A DNA stretch of 64,000 nt from Fremontodendron californicum (lineage: Eukaryota > Streptophyta > Magnoliopsida > Malvales > Malvaceae). The stretch covers positions 12,470,603 to 12,534,602 of the forward strand of contig JAULJL010000040.1 in the NCBI GenBank assembly GCA_030761205.1, in the 5' to 3' direction. Each line of letters starts with the position of its first letter. Within the stretch, counting starts at the first letter, position 1. Shown one piece after another: positions 11,922 through 23,300 of the stretch. Under the pieces are notes generated by a model. It ran no database searches. It was not told where the DNA came from and worked only from the letters and a program-made list of their open reading frames with translations. A program made the translations under genes and the position numbers.

Positions 11922-13257
11922 ATTCTTAGTTTGGATAAAAGTTCATATATTGCAAGTAAAGTGTTATCATAAATATTTGAATATGATACCCTCTCAATCT
12001 CTCAATTTTCAAAGCCATTATAACTACTAGATTATGTCACACTTGTTATGTGAGTGGATGAGGAAAAAAAATTTTATTTAAAATTTTTTTGACTAATGGG
12101 TATTTTTTTAGATGGAAAAGATATAATTATATGTCATTGTAAATATATTTTTTAAGTTTTTAAATCATTTCACTAACTGAATTGATGTTATTTGATTCGT
12201 AACATCAATTCAATCAGAATTTAAATATAATATAGATGTGAACTATATTCGTTTTTCAACCGCTGTGCTATATATATGCCTGGGAAGAGTTCAAGGACGA
12301 CGATGGGGATGGTTGTAGGGTTCTTTTTTAAGTGCAAACATCAGTATAATAGACTTTGCATGGTTGATAAAGTGGGTGGCAAATGACCCTAAACTCAAAT
12401 ATAATTAGATTTTTAAAGCTTGGTAGAGTGAAAAAGTAAAAGGATGAAAAAAAAAAGTGAAAAAATATAAAGAAAATGTATTTTGAGTGTGTTTGATAGA
12501 AAAAAAAGTGAGAAGAAATAAAATAGGAAAGAAAATTATTTTCTACCCAAATGCATGCATGAAAATAAATTATTCCAAACTAGAATGATAAAAGTAGAGA
12601 AAATATGAAACATGTGAGTTATCTCTACATATTTACAAGATTATTCATAATTTTTTAAATTTTATCTTAATTTGCAAAGAGTATAATTGTTAAATAATAT
12701 AATTTTTATTTTCTTTCCTCTTATTTTTTCAACTGTATCAAGGTATGGATGGAAAAAAATTACTTTTTCTTTTCATTTTTTATCTTTCTTACAAAGCACA
12801 TCAAAAGAAAAAAAAATACGTTTTCTATCTTTCCTTTTTTTTCTTCCTCCAATTTTTTATCTTTTCAATTTTGTTTTCACTCTATCAAGCAAAGCCAAAG
12901 TATTGTCTTTTATCATTTGATATAAGCATAGTTATTATAACCATATTAGATAATGACTCGTCTAAGGCTTCGGGTCTCGAATCAATTGATTCAATCGTTG
13001 GATCATTTGATTCAATGTTGAATTAATAATAATATTTTGTATTATAAATAAAATTATAACCAAATTATATAAATATTTTATGTGATTATAAAAACTTAAA
13101 ATTGTACTATAAAAATTAAAAATATGCATTTTCCTTAAAAATATGCATTATCGTTTAAAGATTATAAAAATTAGATTTAGAAAGTTTTTTTTTTTACTTT
13201 TTTTTTGATGTTTTATAATGTATTTTTATTTTTTAAAGATTAAAAAAAAAAAAAAAA
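11922..13257. other. AT-rich intergenic DNA with one TIR element
   Basis: Contains the inverted motif near 12175-12222 and the small TIR element at 12418-12890. Otherwise nothing is recognised. The short frames at 12687-13026 lie in the element and are not credible. Confidence 0.4.
12418..12890. mobile_element. Small TIR element (MITE-like)
   Basis: The 17-bp ends GCTTGRTAGAGTGAAAA are inverted at the two edges of a 473-bp segment. Its interior is purine-rich on one side and pyrimidine-rich on the other, so it can fold. The flanks share only AAA, so the target duplication is uncertain and the superfamily is not assigned. Confidence 0.55.
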
Positions 13258-13449
13258 ACCTTGTGATATCTTGAGGTGCAAACTCAATATCCTGCTTGAT
13301 TGATTCTTGAACATTTTTAATTAATTCAGAATATCATAATTGTCATTAATTATATAGAAATAAGTGATAAATAGGTGAATTTTTTTAGTATAAATAAATG
13401 GGAGACTGTTTTTTAGTATAATGATGCATATTATTTTTGGGTTCGGCTC

Positions 13450-14051
13450 ATGGTGGTCTGTATCGTTTCAATACTGATGGTATCGGTCAATACGTCACAG
13501 TTTTTAATTAAACTGGTACAGAAAACCTTTAGTTCCGTTTCGATTTTGGTACCGGTACATACAAGTCTGTATTGGTTGGTACAAGATTTTGAATTTTTTT
13601 AATTTTTTTTGAAAAAAAATTCACTTATTTGATTTTTTAAAGCATTTTCAATATATTTTTTTTATCATGATCATTTTTATTTTATTCATAATTATATTTA
13701 AAAATAAAATATGTTCATTAAATTAGGCTATTGAATATAATTAATAATAATTTATTATATTTTTAATATTTATTTTACCTATTTGATGTTAAAAAATTTT
13801 AGACATTAAATATTTAAAATTTATATTTGCATAAAAATATATATATGCATGTAATGAATGTATATTTGCATGTGTATATAATATATATTTTATTAAGAAA
13901 CTTGAAAATAAATTATACATATAGATATATGAAAAAATATTTGAAAAATATCGGTAAATCCGAAATGATACACAGAAACACACAGATATTGGTACGTATC
14001 AGTACCAAAATAAAAACGGTACGCCCACCGGTATGGTACTGACCATCTTGA
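13450..14051. mobile_element. hAT-type MITE, GGTACCGGTAC family
   Basis: This 602-bp insert starts ATGGTGGTCTG and ends GACCATCTTGA. It is flanked by TTCGGCTC (13442-13449) and TTCGGTTC (14052-14059), an 8-bp duplication with one change. The subterminal regions are rich in GGTACCGGTAC-like repeats and the middle is AT-rich. The uninterrupted site is preserved in the second duplicated unit near 19480. A related copy in opposite orientation lies at about 35315-35905. Confidence 0.7.
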
Positions 14052-15373
14052 TTCGGTTCCCCTCAATTATTTTTTTAATCGATTACTTTTTAATACATCT
14101 TAATCACCATTCACAAGAGAAATTTTCACAATTAATGAGTGAGTTCTACACATATCAATTGTAAAAATAAATATATTAAAAAATAATGAACTAAAAAGTA
14201 ATGGATTGAAACCTTGTGATATCTTGAGGTGCAAACACAAAATCCTGCTTGATTGATTCTTAAACATTTTTAATTAATTCAGAATATCATAATTGTCATT
14301 AATTATATAGAAATAAGTGATAAATAGGTGAATTTTTTTGGTTTTTTTATTACAATATAGCCAAAAAAAAATTTACCAAATTACCGTTGCTTTTTGATTA
14401 TTTCCCAAAATACGGATCTTTTTTTTTCAGCTGGGAAATCGCCATCCCCCATGGCGATTTCCCAGCGTGTTTTTTTGCAAATTTGCAAAAAAATACCAAG
14501 GGAAATCGCCACCCCCCATGGCGATTTCCCTTGGTAATTTTAGCAAAATTTGCTAAAACCATGAAGGGAAATATCCATGGGGGGTGGCGATTTCCCTTCA
14601 TGTATATATATATTTTTTAATTAATAAACAAAAATTATATTAAAACAAAATTTTATTTTAATTTGATAAATTTATTTTTAAAAATTATAAATTAAATTAA
14701 AATATTTTTTTTATAGGTTTGGTTATTTATTTTTTTAAAATATATATTAAAAATGTAATTTAATTTATTATTACAATTTTATAAAAAATAAAAATATATT
14801 TCTTATTAAAATTTAAAAAGAAGATTATATTTTTTATTAAATTTTTATATCAAAAATTTTATTTTTTATAATTTTGTAATATTATAAAAAAGAAAATTTA
14901 ATTTATATCAAAAATAATTTAATGATGTAAAATGTAAATAAATTTTTTTTAAATAAATTTATCGAGTCACTTTTTTAAATAAAGAAGTTATTTTTAAGTT
15001 GGTATCGTAAAATAATTTTTTTAATTTGATTAGTTTTTTTGAGTTGGTATTCGATTAACTCGTGACATCAATTTAATCATTGTTTTTAATAATAATATAG
15101 ATTGTTACAGTTTAAAACTGGATATTTGATAAAAAAATTTTAATTTAATTTTTGATTAAATTTTTTTTTCTTATTAAAATTTAAAAAGAAAATTAAATTA
15201 AAATGAAAAAAAGAAAAGCAACTTATCATGTAATTTGTATTATTATATTAAAATTAAATAACAACATTAAGATATAAATTAAAATAAAATATAACAATTA
15301 ATTTCCGAACAAATTACATGAAATGCAAAACATATAAATTTATATTAGAAATTTAAAACACATTACAATTATT

Positions 15374-18227
15374 CTAATTATTGCGTGGTGTAGAGCAACA
15401 GTGTCGAGTTCTTCTAGTGCGTGGTGGTTGCACCCGTCGTTCAACCTCGTCAGTGGCACGTATTCGCGGTCCACCACGACCTCTTGCTATAACCGCCACT
15501 GGTTCCGGTTGTATGTCATCAGTCGTTTCATCCGTATCAAAAATTTGAAACCCACTGCTGGATGAGCCAACACCTAGTTCACCCATAACGGGAACTTGAC
15601 TACTAGATGCACCCATAAATGATGTAGCATCAAATGCTGACGAAGGGGTTCCAAACTGATACATGGATGTTAAATATGCTGAACTTGGACTTAGGACGGG
15701 GAGCTGGTCATCTAACCTCGTTCTTGGCGGTGATGGTCGGTAACACTCATCAACGTCATATCCGGGGTGACTTACGGAATAAGGATGGCTGGATGGTACT
15801 CCATGATCCCGTTCAGGTTCAGGATGATCAAATGACATCCTCGGTGCTGTGAACTCCGATGAGGTCGGTTGACGCCTTCGCCCACGTTGTCGGCGAGGTC
15901 TAGGAGCATCCATATCCTGTGTAGGAGGGACTGGAGCTGAAGTTTGTCCGGTAAATGGCATACTCCTAACATCCTCGTGCATCGACGGTGGACAAACGAA
16001 AGGCCGACCTTCATTTCTATACCATCTTATGTAATCAGCAGATGGGTTGAAATTATTACCAACAATCGGGTAACCTGTTGGAATTCGTTGAAAACGTATG
16101 TTCCACCATTGGATCCAATGTTCATGCTTCGCAGGCCAGAATTCATCATTACGACCACGCATGTCGACCTTGTGAAGCTTATCAAGGTTCATCGGGGCTG
16201 CAGGAATTGGTTGTTGCATCCCAAATTGTCGCAACACCCGGTCAGTTTGGTGCCACTCTACATATGAAAAGCATATCAATGCTGTGTTTGCTTTCCATAT
16301 ATTGAAATTATTGTAGGCATCCGATGGGAGGCATGCCATAATTTCACTCGAGGAATATGGCATCCACAGAAACTGCGAATAATTATTACAAATTATTAGT
16401 TTCATATGGATTAAATAAAAAAAAAAAACTTCAATGTAACAATCGAAATATTTACCTTATCATATCCTAGTCGATCTAGTCGTAGTCTTATACTTGCAAG
16501 ATCGCTCGGAGTCTCTGTAAAATCTCTACCCGTATTCCTACTCCACCTATTAAAATGCATATAATATCTTAATGACCTATAAAAATACAATTTCGTACAA
16601 AATTAATAAAATAGTAAAGATTATTACCTGCTTGCAAGGGGGTATACAGCCGAAATATCCACGCGCGGAGCAAGAAATGGTAGCCGATACCAAGCCCATG
16701 ATTGTAGAAGCACTAGACATCCACCTATGTCATGGTTTTTTGGAACTGTAGCTCGGCAAAGTTCTCTATACAAAACTGCCAAACACGCAGAACCCCAACT
16801 ATAATTTGCTGCTTCCTCTAAATCACGTAGCAATGGAAGATACATTAAATGTACCCGACTGCTCGATTTGTCAGGCATCAGTAATCCTCCAATCAAACGT
16901 AAAATATATGCTCTAGCAGCATATTGTATTTGTTGTTCGGTTGCATGTAATGGCAGATTTTGAAACGTTTTCAACCAAGTCAGTCTCACCGTTGAGCCAG
17001 ATACGACGTCTTCTGGAGGTACCTCACCCAATAGATCTTCACACAGTTCATTCCAATCTAGCAGGCTTCCGCCTGTAACTGCATCGCCATGGATCGAAAG
17101 TCCAAGTTGCAGCGCAACATCTTCGAGACTGACCGTGCATTCACCACATGGAAAATGAAAAGTGTGCGTCTCGGGTCTCCATCGTTCAACCAACGCAGAG
17201 ATTAAATCGGGTTGTATCACAAGTCGTCGAATTTGACTTGCGTGATAAAATCCGGCTCTTCTTAAGTGGTCGATAATATAAGGATGCGGGTCCTCCAATG
17301 TAAATTTCCTCGAACGTAATACGCGACGAGTTTCCTGTTATAATAATAACAATTAATATATTATAAAACTATAACAATTAAAAAGTAATAAATAAAACTA
17401 TAAAATAACAAAATAATAATATAATATAATATAATATAATATAAACAATAATAATATAATATAAAACAATAATAATATAATATAATATAATATAAACAAT
17501 AATAATATAATATAATATAAAACAATAATAATATAATATAATATAATATAAACAATAATAATATAATATAAAACAATAATTTCGTATAAAAAACAATAAT
17601 AATATAATATAAAAAAACAATAATAATATAATATAAAAAAACAATAATAATATAATATAATATAAAGAATAATAATATAATATAATATAAAAAAAATAAT
17701 AATATAAAAAACTATAATAATATAATATAAAACAATAATAATATAAAAAACAATAATAATATAATATAAAACAATAATAATATAAAAAACAATAATAATA
17801 TAATATAATATAATATAAAACAATAATAATATAAAAAACAATAATAATATAATATAAAACAATAATAATATAATATAATATAAAACAATAATAATATATA
17901 AAACAATAATAATATAATATAATATAAAACAATAATAATATAAAAAATAATAATAATAATATAAACAATAATAATATAATATAATATAACACAATAATAA
18001 TATACAAAATAATAATAATATAAAAAACAATAATAATATAATAATATAAAAAACAATAATAATATACAAAACAATAATAATATAAAAAACAATAATAATA
18101 TAAAAAACAATAATAATATAAAAAATAATTATATTATTTAAAAACAATAATAATATAACAATTTACTTACCTCGTTAAATATAAACTCCGAGATGTGATT
18201 TTCTTGTAACCTCAATAGTGAAGCCAT
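15374..18227 (-). CDS. Plant mobile domain (MAIN/MAIL-like) protein, copy B
   Basis: Exons 18227-18171, 17334-16628, 16546-16456 and 16372-15374 give the same 617-codon structure as copy A, all with intact GT-AG junctions. Only about ten residue differences were noticed by eye, including Val to Phe in exon 1, Pro to Ser in the GL-IHG motif, Gln to Glu in the C-DLLGE stretch, and a cluster in exon 3 just after W-S-R. No stop or frameshift has arisen, although the element carries no transposase. The frame may still be under selection, or the copies may be too young to have decayed. Confidence 0.82.
17335..18170 (-). repeat. AT-microsatellite array filling intron 1 of copy B
   Basis: About 836 bp of ATAATAT-type units, some 200 bp longer than in copy A. 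The long Tyr/Ile/Leu frames here are repeat artefacts. Confidence 0.85.
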
Positions 18228-18353
18228 TTCAAAATATTGTTGTAGAAAAAAAAAATTTGTAGAAAAAAATTTTTTTTGGTAGAAAAATGAAAAATTTTTG
18301 AAAGAAAATGAAAATTTGAATGAGAGGAATAAAAATTTGAAGGAGAGGAGGGG

Positions 18354-18364
18354 AGTATTTATAG
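18354..18364 (-). promoter_or_regulatory. TATA box of the copy B gene
   Basis: CTATAAATACT on the minus strand, about 130 bp upstream of the copy B start codon and equivalent to the copy A site. Confidence 0.55.
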
Positions 18365-18430
18365 ATAAAATGAGTGGGGTGGGGGGTGGGGGGGGGGAGG
18401 GGGGACGTGGGGAGGGGGGATTTGGGGGAT

Positions 18431-18460
18431 GGGGGCAACGGTCATATGACCGTTGCCCCC
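18431..18460. promoter_or_regulatory. 30-bp perfect palindrome with paired AACGG cores (copy B)
   Basis: GGGGGCAACGGTCAT and its exact reverse complement. Symmetry is conserved with copy A and one base pair longer on each side, while the neighbouring G-rich tract has diverged. Confidence 0.5.
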
Positions 18461-18957
18461 TTTCATTTTTTTTTTCTAATTTGTTTTTTTTTTCATTTCA
18501 AATTTAAAATTTAAAAAAAAAATTCAAAAAAATAAATTATAAAAAAACCTAAAATATATTTTATGAATTTTTAATTTTTTTTAAATTATAAAAAAAATAT
18601 TTTAATTTAATTTATAATTTTTAAAAATAAATTTATCAAATTAAAATAAAATTTTGTTTTAATATAATTTTTGTTTATTAATTAAAAAAATATATATATA
18701 TACATGAAGGGAAATCGCCACCCCCATGGCGATTTCCCTTCATGGTTTTAGCAAAATTTGCTAAAATTACCAAGGGAAATCGCCATGGGGGGTGGCGATT
18801 TCCCTTGGTATTTTTTTGCAAATTTGCAAAAAAACACGCTGGGAAATCGCCATGGGGAATGGCGATTTCTCAGCTGAAAAAAAAAGATCCGTATTTTGGG
18901 AAATAATCAAAAAGCAACGGTAATTTGGTAATTTTTTTTTTGTGGCTATATTGTAAT

Positions 18958-19408
18958 TAGGGCTGTAATCGAGCCGAGCTCGAATACTGAAAAGCTCGAG
19001 CTCGAGCTCGATTCGAAACTCGAGGCTCGAAGCTCGGTTCGAGCTCGATCGAGTATCATTTTTTAAGCTCGAGCTCGGCTCGAGATAAAATCGAACTATT
19101 CGAGCTCGACTCGATTAGGCTCGTTTATATACTCGAGCTCGAGCTCGAATTAAGGGTTTTTAAGTATGTATATATATTAAGGGTAAAATAGTAAATTAAT
19201 AATATAAATATTATAAATAAAAAAAGCTCGATTAGGCTCGCGAGCTGCTCGAATCGGGTATTAAGATACTCGAACTCGGCTCGCTCGATAGCTCGAGCTG
19301 CTCGAGCTCGAGCTCGAGCTCGGCTCGATAATGACCGAATCGAATTCGAGTTTTTTTCGAGTCGAACTCGAGTAGCTTGTGAGCACAGGTGTCTCGTTTA
19401 CACCCCTA
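18958..19408 (+). mobile_element. hAT-type MITE, GAGCTCGAGCTCG family, inside copy B
   Basis: The 451-bp element runs from TAGGGCTGTAATCGAG to CTCGTTTACACCCCTA (14 of 16 bases inverted). It has a perfect 8-bp duplication ATTGTAAT (18950-18957 and 19409-19416). Both subterminal regions are dense in GAGCTCGAGCTCG. It interrupts the right end of Mutator copy B, so it is younger. A relative lies at 37819-38771. Confidence 0.85.
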
Positions 19409-19660
19409 ATTGTAATAAAAAAGCCAATTTTTTTAGTATAAATAAATAGGAGACTGTTTTTTAATATAATGACGCATATTATTTTTGGATTTGGCTCCTC
19501 TCTATTTTTTTAATTTATTATTTTTTAATATATTTTAATCATTATTCATAAGAGAAATTTTTATAATTAATGAGTGGATCTTACACATATCAAATATCAA
19601 TGATAAAAATAAATGTATTAAAAATAATAAATAAAAAATAATAGAGTGAATCCTAACCCA

Positions 19661-19935
19661 TTATTTTTTTAATTGGAAGTTAAATCTTCTACTTAATTCC
19701 TACTTTTAGCTAAATGGTATGTCCAAATCACAATTAAATAAATGAATATTAAAACACCATAAATATCCAAAAATTAGTGTTTTCCTATTATATCCATATC
19801 TTTTTTTTTTATATCAGATCGAATCTTAATTATCTTTTATTGTGCAATAGATATATTTTCAACTTTCACTTTAATCATTTATAAAATCATTTTGCTACTT
19901 ATAATATTATTTTTGTTTTTTTATTTAATTCAGAG

Positions 19936-19992
<57 letters not shown>

Positions 19993-20352
19993 ATCTATCC
20001 CGGAGCTCACGTCAAAAAGTGGACTAACTGAGCTGAAAGTCAAACACGTTGATTTCTCGCTAATCCCATTTCCATTTCATCGGCGATTTCCTCTCTCTTT
20101 CTCTTTTATATTTATATACACTACTATATAATTTCTATATATTTTGGAAATTCCTGTTTAAAAGAAAATCAAACTTTCATTGCAAAGGGTGCGCTCCCTT
20201 TGATCACCCACTTTCTCTTTTCTCGAAAAACCGCGTTTTTTTTGCTTTAACAGATCGTAACATGGCTCCAACTTCAGCTCTTAGAAAGGAGGTTTTTTAA
20301 GGCTTTTTTGAGCTTAGGAAGAGAGTTAAAGAGAACAAAGAAAGTAAAAATT
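19661..20352 (+). promoter_or_regulatory. CAMTA upstream region and 5' leader
   Basis: Contains a 52-bp (AT)26 microsatellite at 19939-19990. Then come CTCACGTCA near 20003, a pyrimidine-rich tract with TATATTTATATACAC near 20106-20120 that may include the TATA box, and CCGCGT at 20231-20236. The last matches the CAMTA-binding consensus VCGCGB. The transcription start cannot be fixed from sequence alone. Confidence 0.45.
20262..20300 (+). other. Short upstream ORF in the CAMTA leader
   Basis: ATG at 20262 opens a 12-codon frame (M-A-P-T-S-A-L-R-K-E-V-F, then TAA) that closes 52 nt before the CAMTA start. If the leader is transcribed as expected, it is the most proximal upstream ORF and could lower or condition CAMTA translation. 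Confidence 0.4.
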
Positions 20353-23300
20353 ATGGCTGAGACTAGCTGCTATGGGCTTAATAATCAACTCGGTATGTAT
20401 ATAATTGACTCTTCTTTTACTTTTACTTTTCCTTTTTCCAATTTTTATGTTATTTTTCATTTGGGTTTCTATTGAAAGTTGAATTTTGCTTGTTTCTTCC
20501 AGTGCTTTCTTTTTTATGATTTAATTTACTGGAATTTAGTGTTCAGTTTGTCCTCTTTTGCTTATAATTTTTAGTTTATAAGGTGGGTTTTATTGCATTT
20601 CTCTTTCGAAAGATGTGATTTGATAGATAGAAGAAAATAGCTTAATCTGAGTCCTTTTTATGCAGAAAAAAAATCTTTAAGCAAAACGGGTATCAATTTT
20701 TGTTGCAAAAGAAGAGACTGTGGGTCAAAATTCGTAAGGAAGTAAAAATATGTTGATATTTTTGTATAGAAAGCGTGAATTATCTTGGCATTAGGAGGAT
20801 TTTTCTATTATTATGAAGTTAATGTGAGGGTTTGAGTAATTTAGCGGTTTTTATTTGTTGATATTAAGTTATATGTGTAAATTTTAATGGATTCTGATCT
20901 TGTTTGGTGCAGATATTGAGCAGATACTCATGGAAGCGCGGCACAGGTGGCTACGGTCGGCTGAAATATGTGAAATTCTTAAAAATTATAAGAAATTTTG
21001 CATTTCTCCAGAACCTGCACATATGCCACCAAGTATGATCTCTTAATTGCATTATGAAGGTTCATGCTATTAGATGATGATAGATTGATAATTATTTTGA
21101 TAACATAAAAAAATTTGCTCTTTTGAGTCTCTAGTGTTCTATTTCTCCTGCCATCTAGGATATATTATCATATGGTTTCAGTTCACATTTCTAGAGATAT
21201 CTTTAACTTGTGAGATTGCAGTTTTCTTTTATAAAAAATTCCTTGAGGATGCGCTGTCCTTAAGTTCTTTTAATCTGTTTCTTAGGTAAAGTAATTGCCA
21301 TTTGGATTGTACTTCAGATATAAAACCATTCATGCTGTAAATACTATAGTTAAATTTATTTCAATAAAGAATGTTAATTTGTTATTTCTTTGTATTCCTC
21401 AGAATGGCATTCTTCTCTTTTTATGTGTTCCATATTCTAATTCAAAACGTGGTAAAAGTACACTACTACTTTGGCCTCTATACTTCATGACTTATTTGTT
21501 CCTAAAATCTACTTATATCTGATTTTTTATTATTATTTTGGTATTAATTTCGCCTCTTCTTTGATTGATAATTTGTTGATTATGGATAACAAAATTACAT
21601 GCAGTTTAGGGTTTGTCTTCATATTTTTTTTAAGATTACTTATTTTATGTTAGATTCATCATCTTCTCCAATAATGAGCATAATACGTTTATACTAGTGA
21701 TCAATGGTTGCTTGAAGTGCATATTGAACATGTGCTAGCATACCAAATTGAATTATCTAAACTTAAGATATGTTTATTCTTTCAGGTGGTTCACTTTTTC
21801 TTTTTGATCGAAAGGTACTGAGATACTTTAGAAAGGATGGCCATAACTGGAGGAAGAAAAAGGATGGGAAAACAGTGAAGGAAGCTCACGAGAGACTCAA
21901 GGTAAGAATCAATGATGATTCATCCTGTTTTCCATTTTTCAGAAAGCAGGAATTACTCTAAATTTGATACCATACAGCTATCTCTTAGTAGCTTTCTTAT
22001 ATATACATTTGAATTCTTTTTTGGGAAGAGGGAACACATTTTGTATGAAATTTTCTGTGCTTCTAGTGGATAACATTGGACAAATGTAAATCTTTTCAGG
22101 CTGAAAGCATTGATGTTCTGCATTGCTACTATGCTCATGGAGAAGAAAATGAAAGTTTTCAAAGACGCAGTTATTGGATGCTTGAAGAGTGAGTCTTTAA
22201 AAGTTTATGTGCCAAGTGGTGGTAGCTGTTTTGACAATGTTGTGTTTGTGCGTATGTGTATTCTTATGTTCTAATTAAATAATAAATTATGCAGTTTTAG
22301 TTACTCTTACTTAGTTCATTGTAATTTTCACAGTGAATCCCACCTTGAAGATTCACGCAATCCTTTTTTTTTTCTTCTTGAAAATGATACACATGCTCTT
22401 GAATTTTTCTATTACTAAAATTTTAATCTAGGGTTTAGTTTATTATATCAGTTAAGCTGATGCACAGAGGCAATTCTGTACACATTATTGAGTTTTTTAA
22501 TTTTGCTAATACCTGTAGCCCTTTTCTTCTTCTCTCGTTTTCGATTGATAGGATGATTCTATAGTACATGCATTCACAAATTCTGATCTATTGTTTCTAC
22601 ATTCCTAAGATAGATGTTAAATTTAATCAAAATTTGGAATTCTGTTAATCACATTGATGTTCTGCTCTAAAATTAGGAAAACTCATCAAAATTCAACTTG
22701 TATCTGTACCTTTCAACAAGGTTAACATAAAGCAATAAAAACCTAAGGTTCCTTGTATTTTCATGGTGTTTTTTACATTATGGTAGTAGAATATTTAATG
22801 AGCAACATGTTAAGTTGGTAGAGATTTCTAATTTCAGCAATCAATTCTGCTAATGTGGATTATGTTTTACTGATTTGAAATGCACGTGCTATTTGCTTGA
22901 AACTGTAATTAGTTTCTCTGTTGCAGTACTAATTTAAGGAAGGGCTTGTTATTAAGCTCACTCTTTGGTTGCTGACATAATTGATTACTATGTGTAGGGA
23001 TCTCTCACACATTGTTCTTGTCCACTATCGAGAAGTAAAGGTCAGATCTTATTCTATCACCTTTTTATTTTTTCCGCCTGCTTCTGATTATCCATCTTTT
23101 GAAAGAAATATGAAAAGTTTCTTTATAATTTTTTTTATGGCTTCACTTGTTAGAAGGTTTTTTGACTGATTACAATTAGAAATTTAAACCTATTTATTTC
23201 TAGCTTTAGATGATAGTCTGGATGCAGAATTATTAATATTACCTACCCAGCCAAAACGGAATTTTAAAAAGTTGATGTAAACTGAAATAGCAGCCTTTTG

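Larger units (their letters stand above)
14340..19425 (-). mobile_element. Mutator-like element with plant-mobile-domain gene, copy B
   Basis: Same element as copy A. It starts GGTTTTTTTATTACAATATA and is flanked by a perfect 9-bp duplication AATTTTTTT (14331-14339 and 19426-19434). The right end is split by a 451-bp hAT element at 18958-19408; past it the sequence resumes and ends AAAAAAGCC. Without that insert and its duplication the element is about 4627 bp, longer than copy A mainly because of the intron array. Each arm has three palindromic modules instead of four. Confidence 0.88.
13258..19660. repeat. Local direct duplication split by two transposons
   Basis: The sequence at 13258-13449, beginning CCTTGTGATATCTTGAGGTG, continues after an insertion at about 14060-14210. 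The same sequence recurs at about 14213-14339 and continues at 19426-19660. Without the inserts, each unit is about 340-360 bp. Unit 1 is broken by the 602-bp element at 13450-14051; unit 2 is broken by Mutator copy B. Confidence 0.75.
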
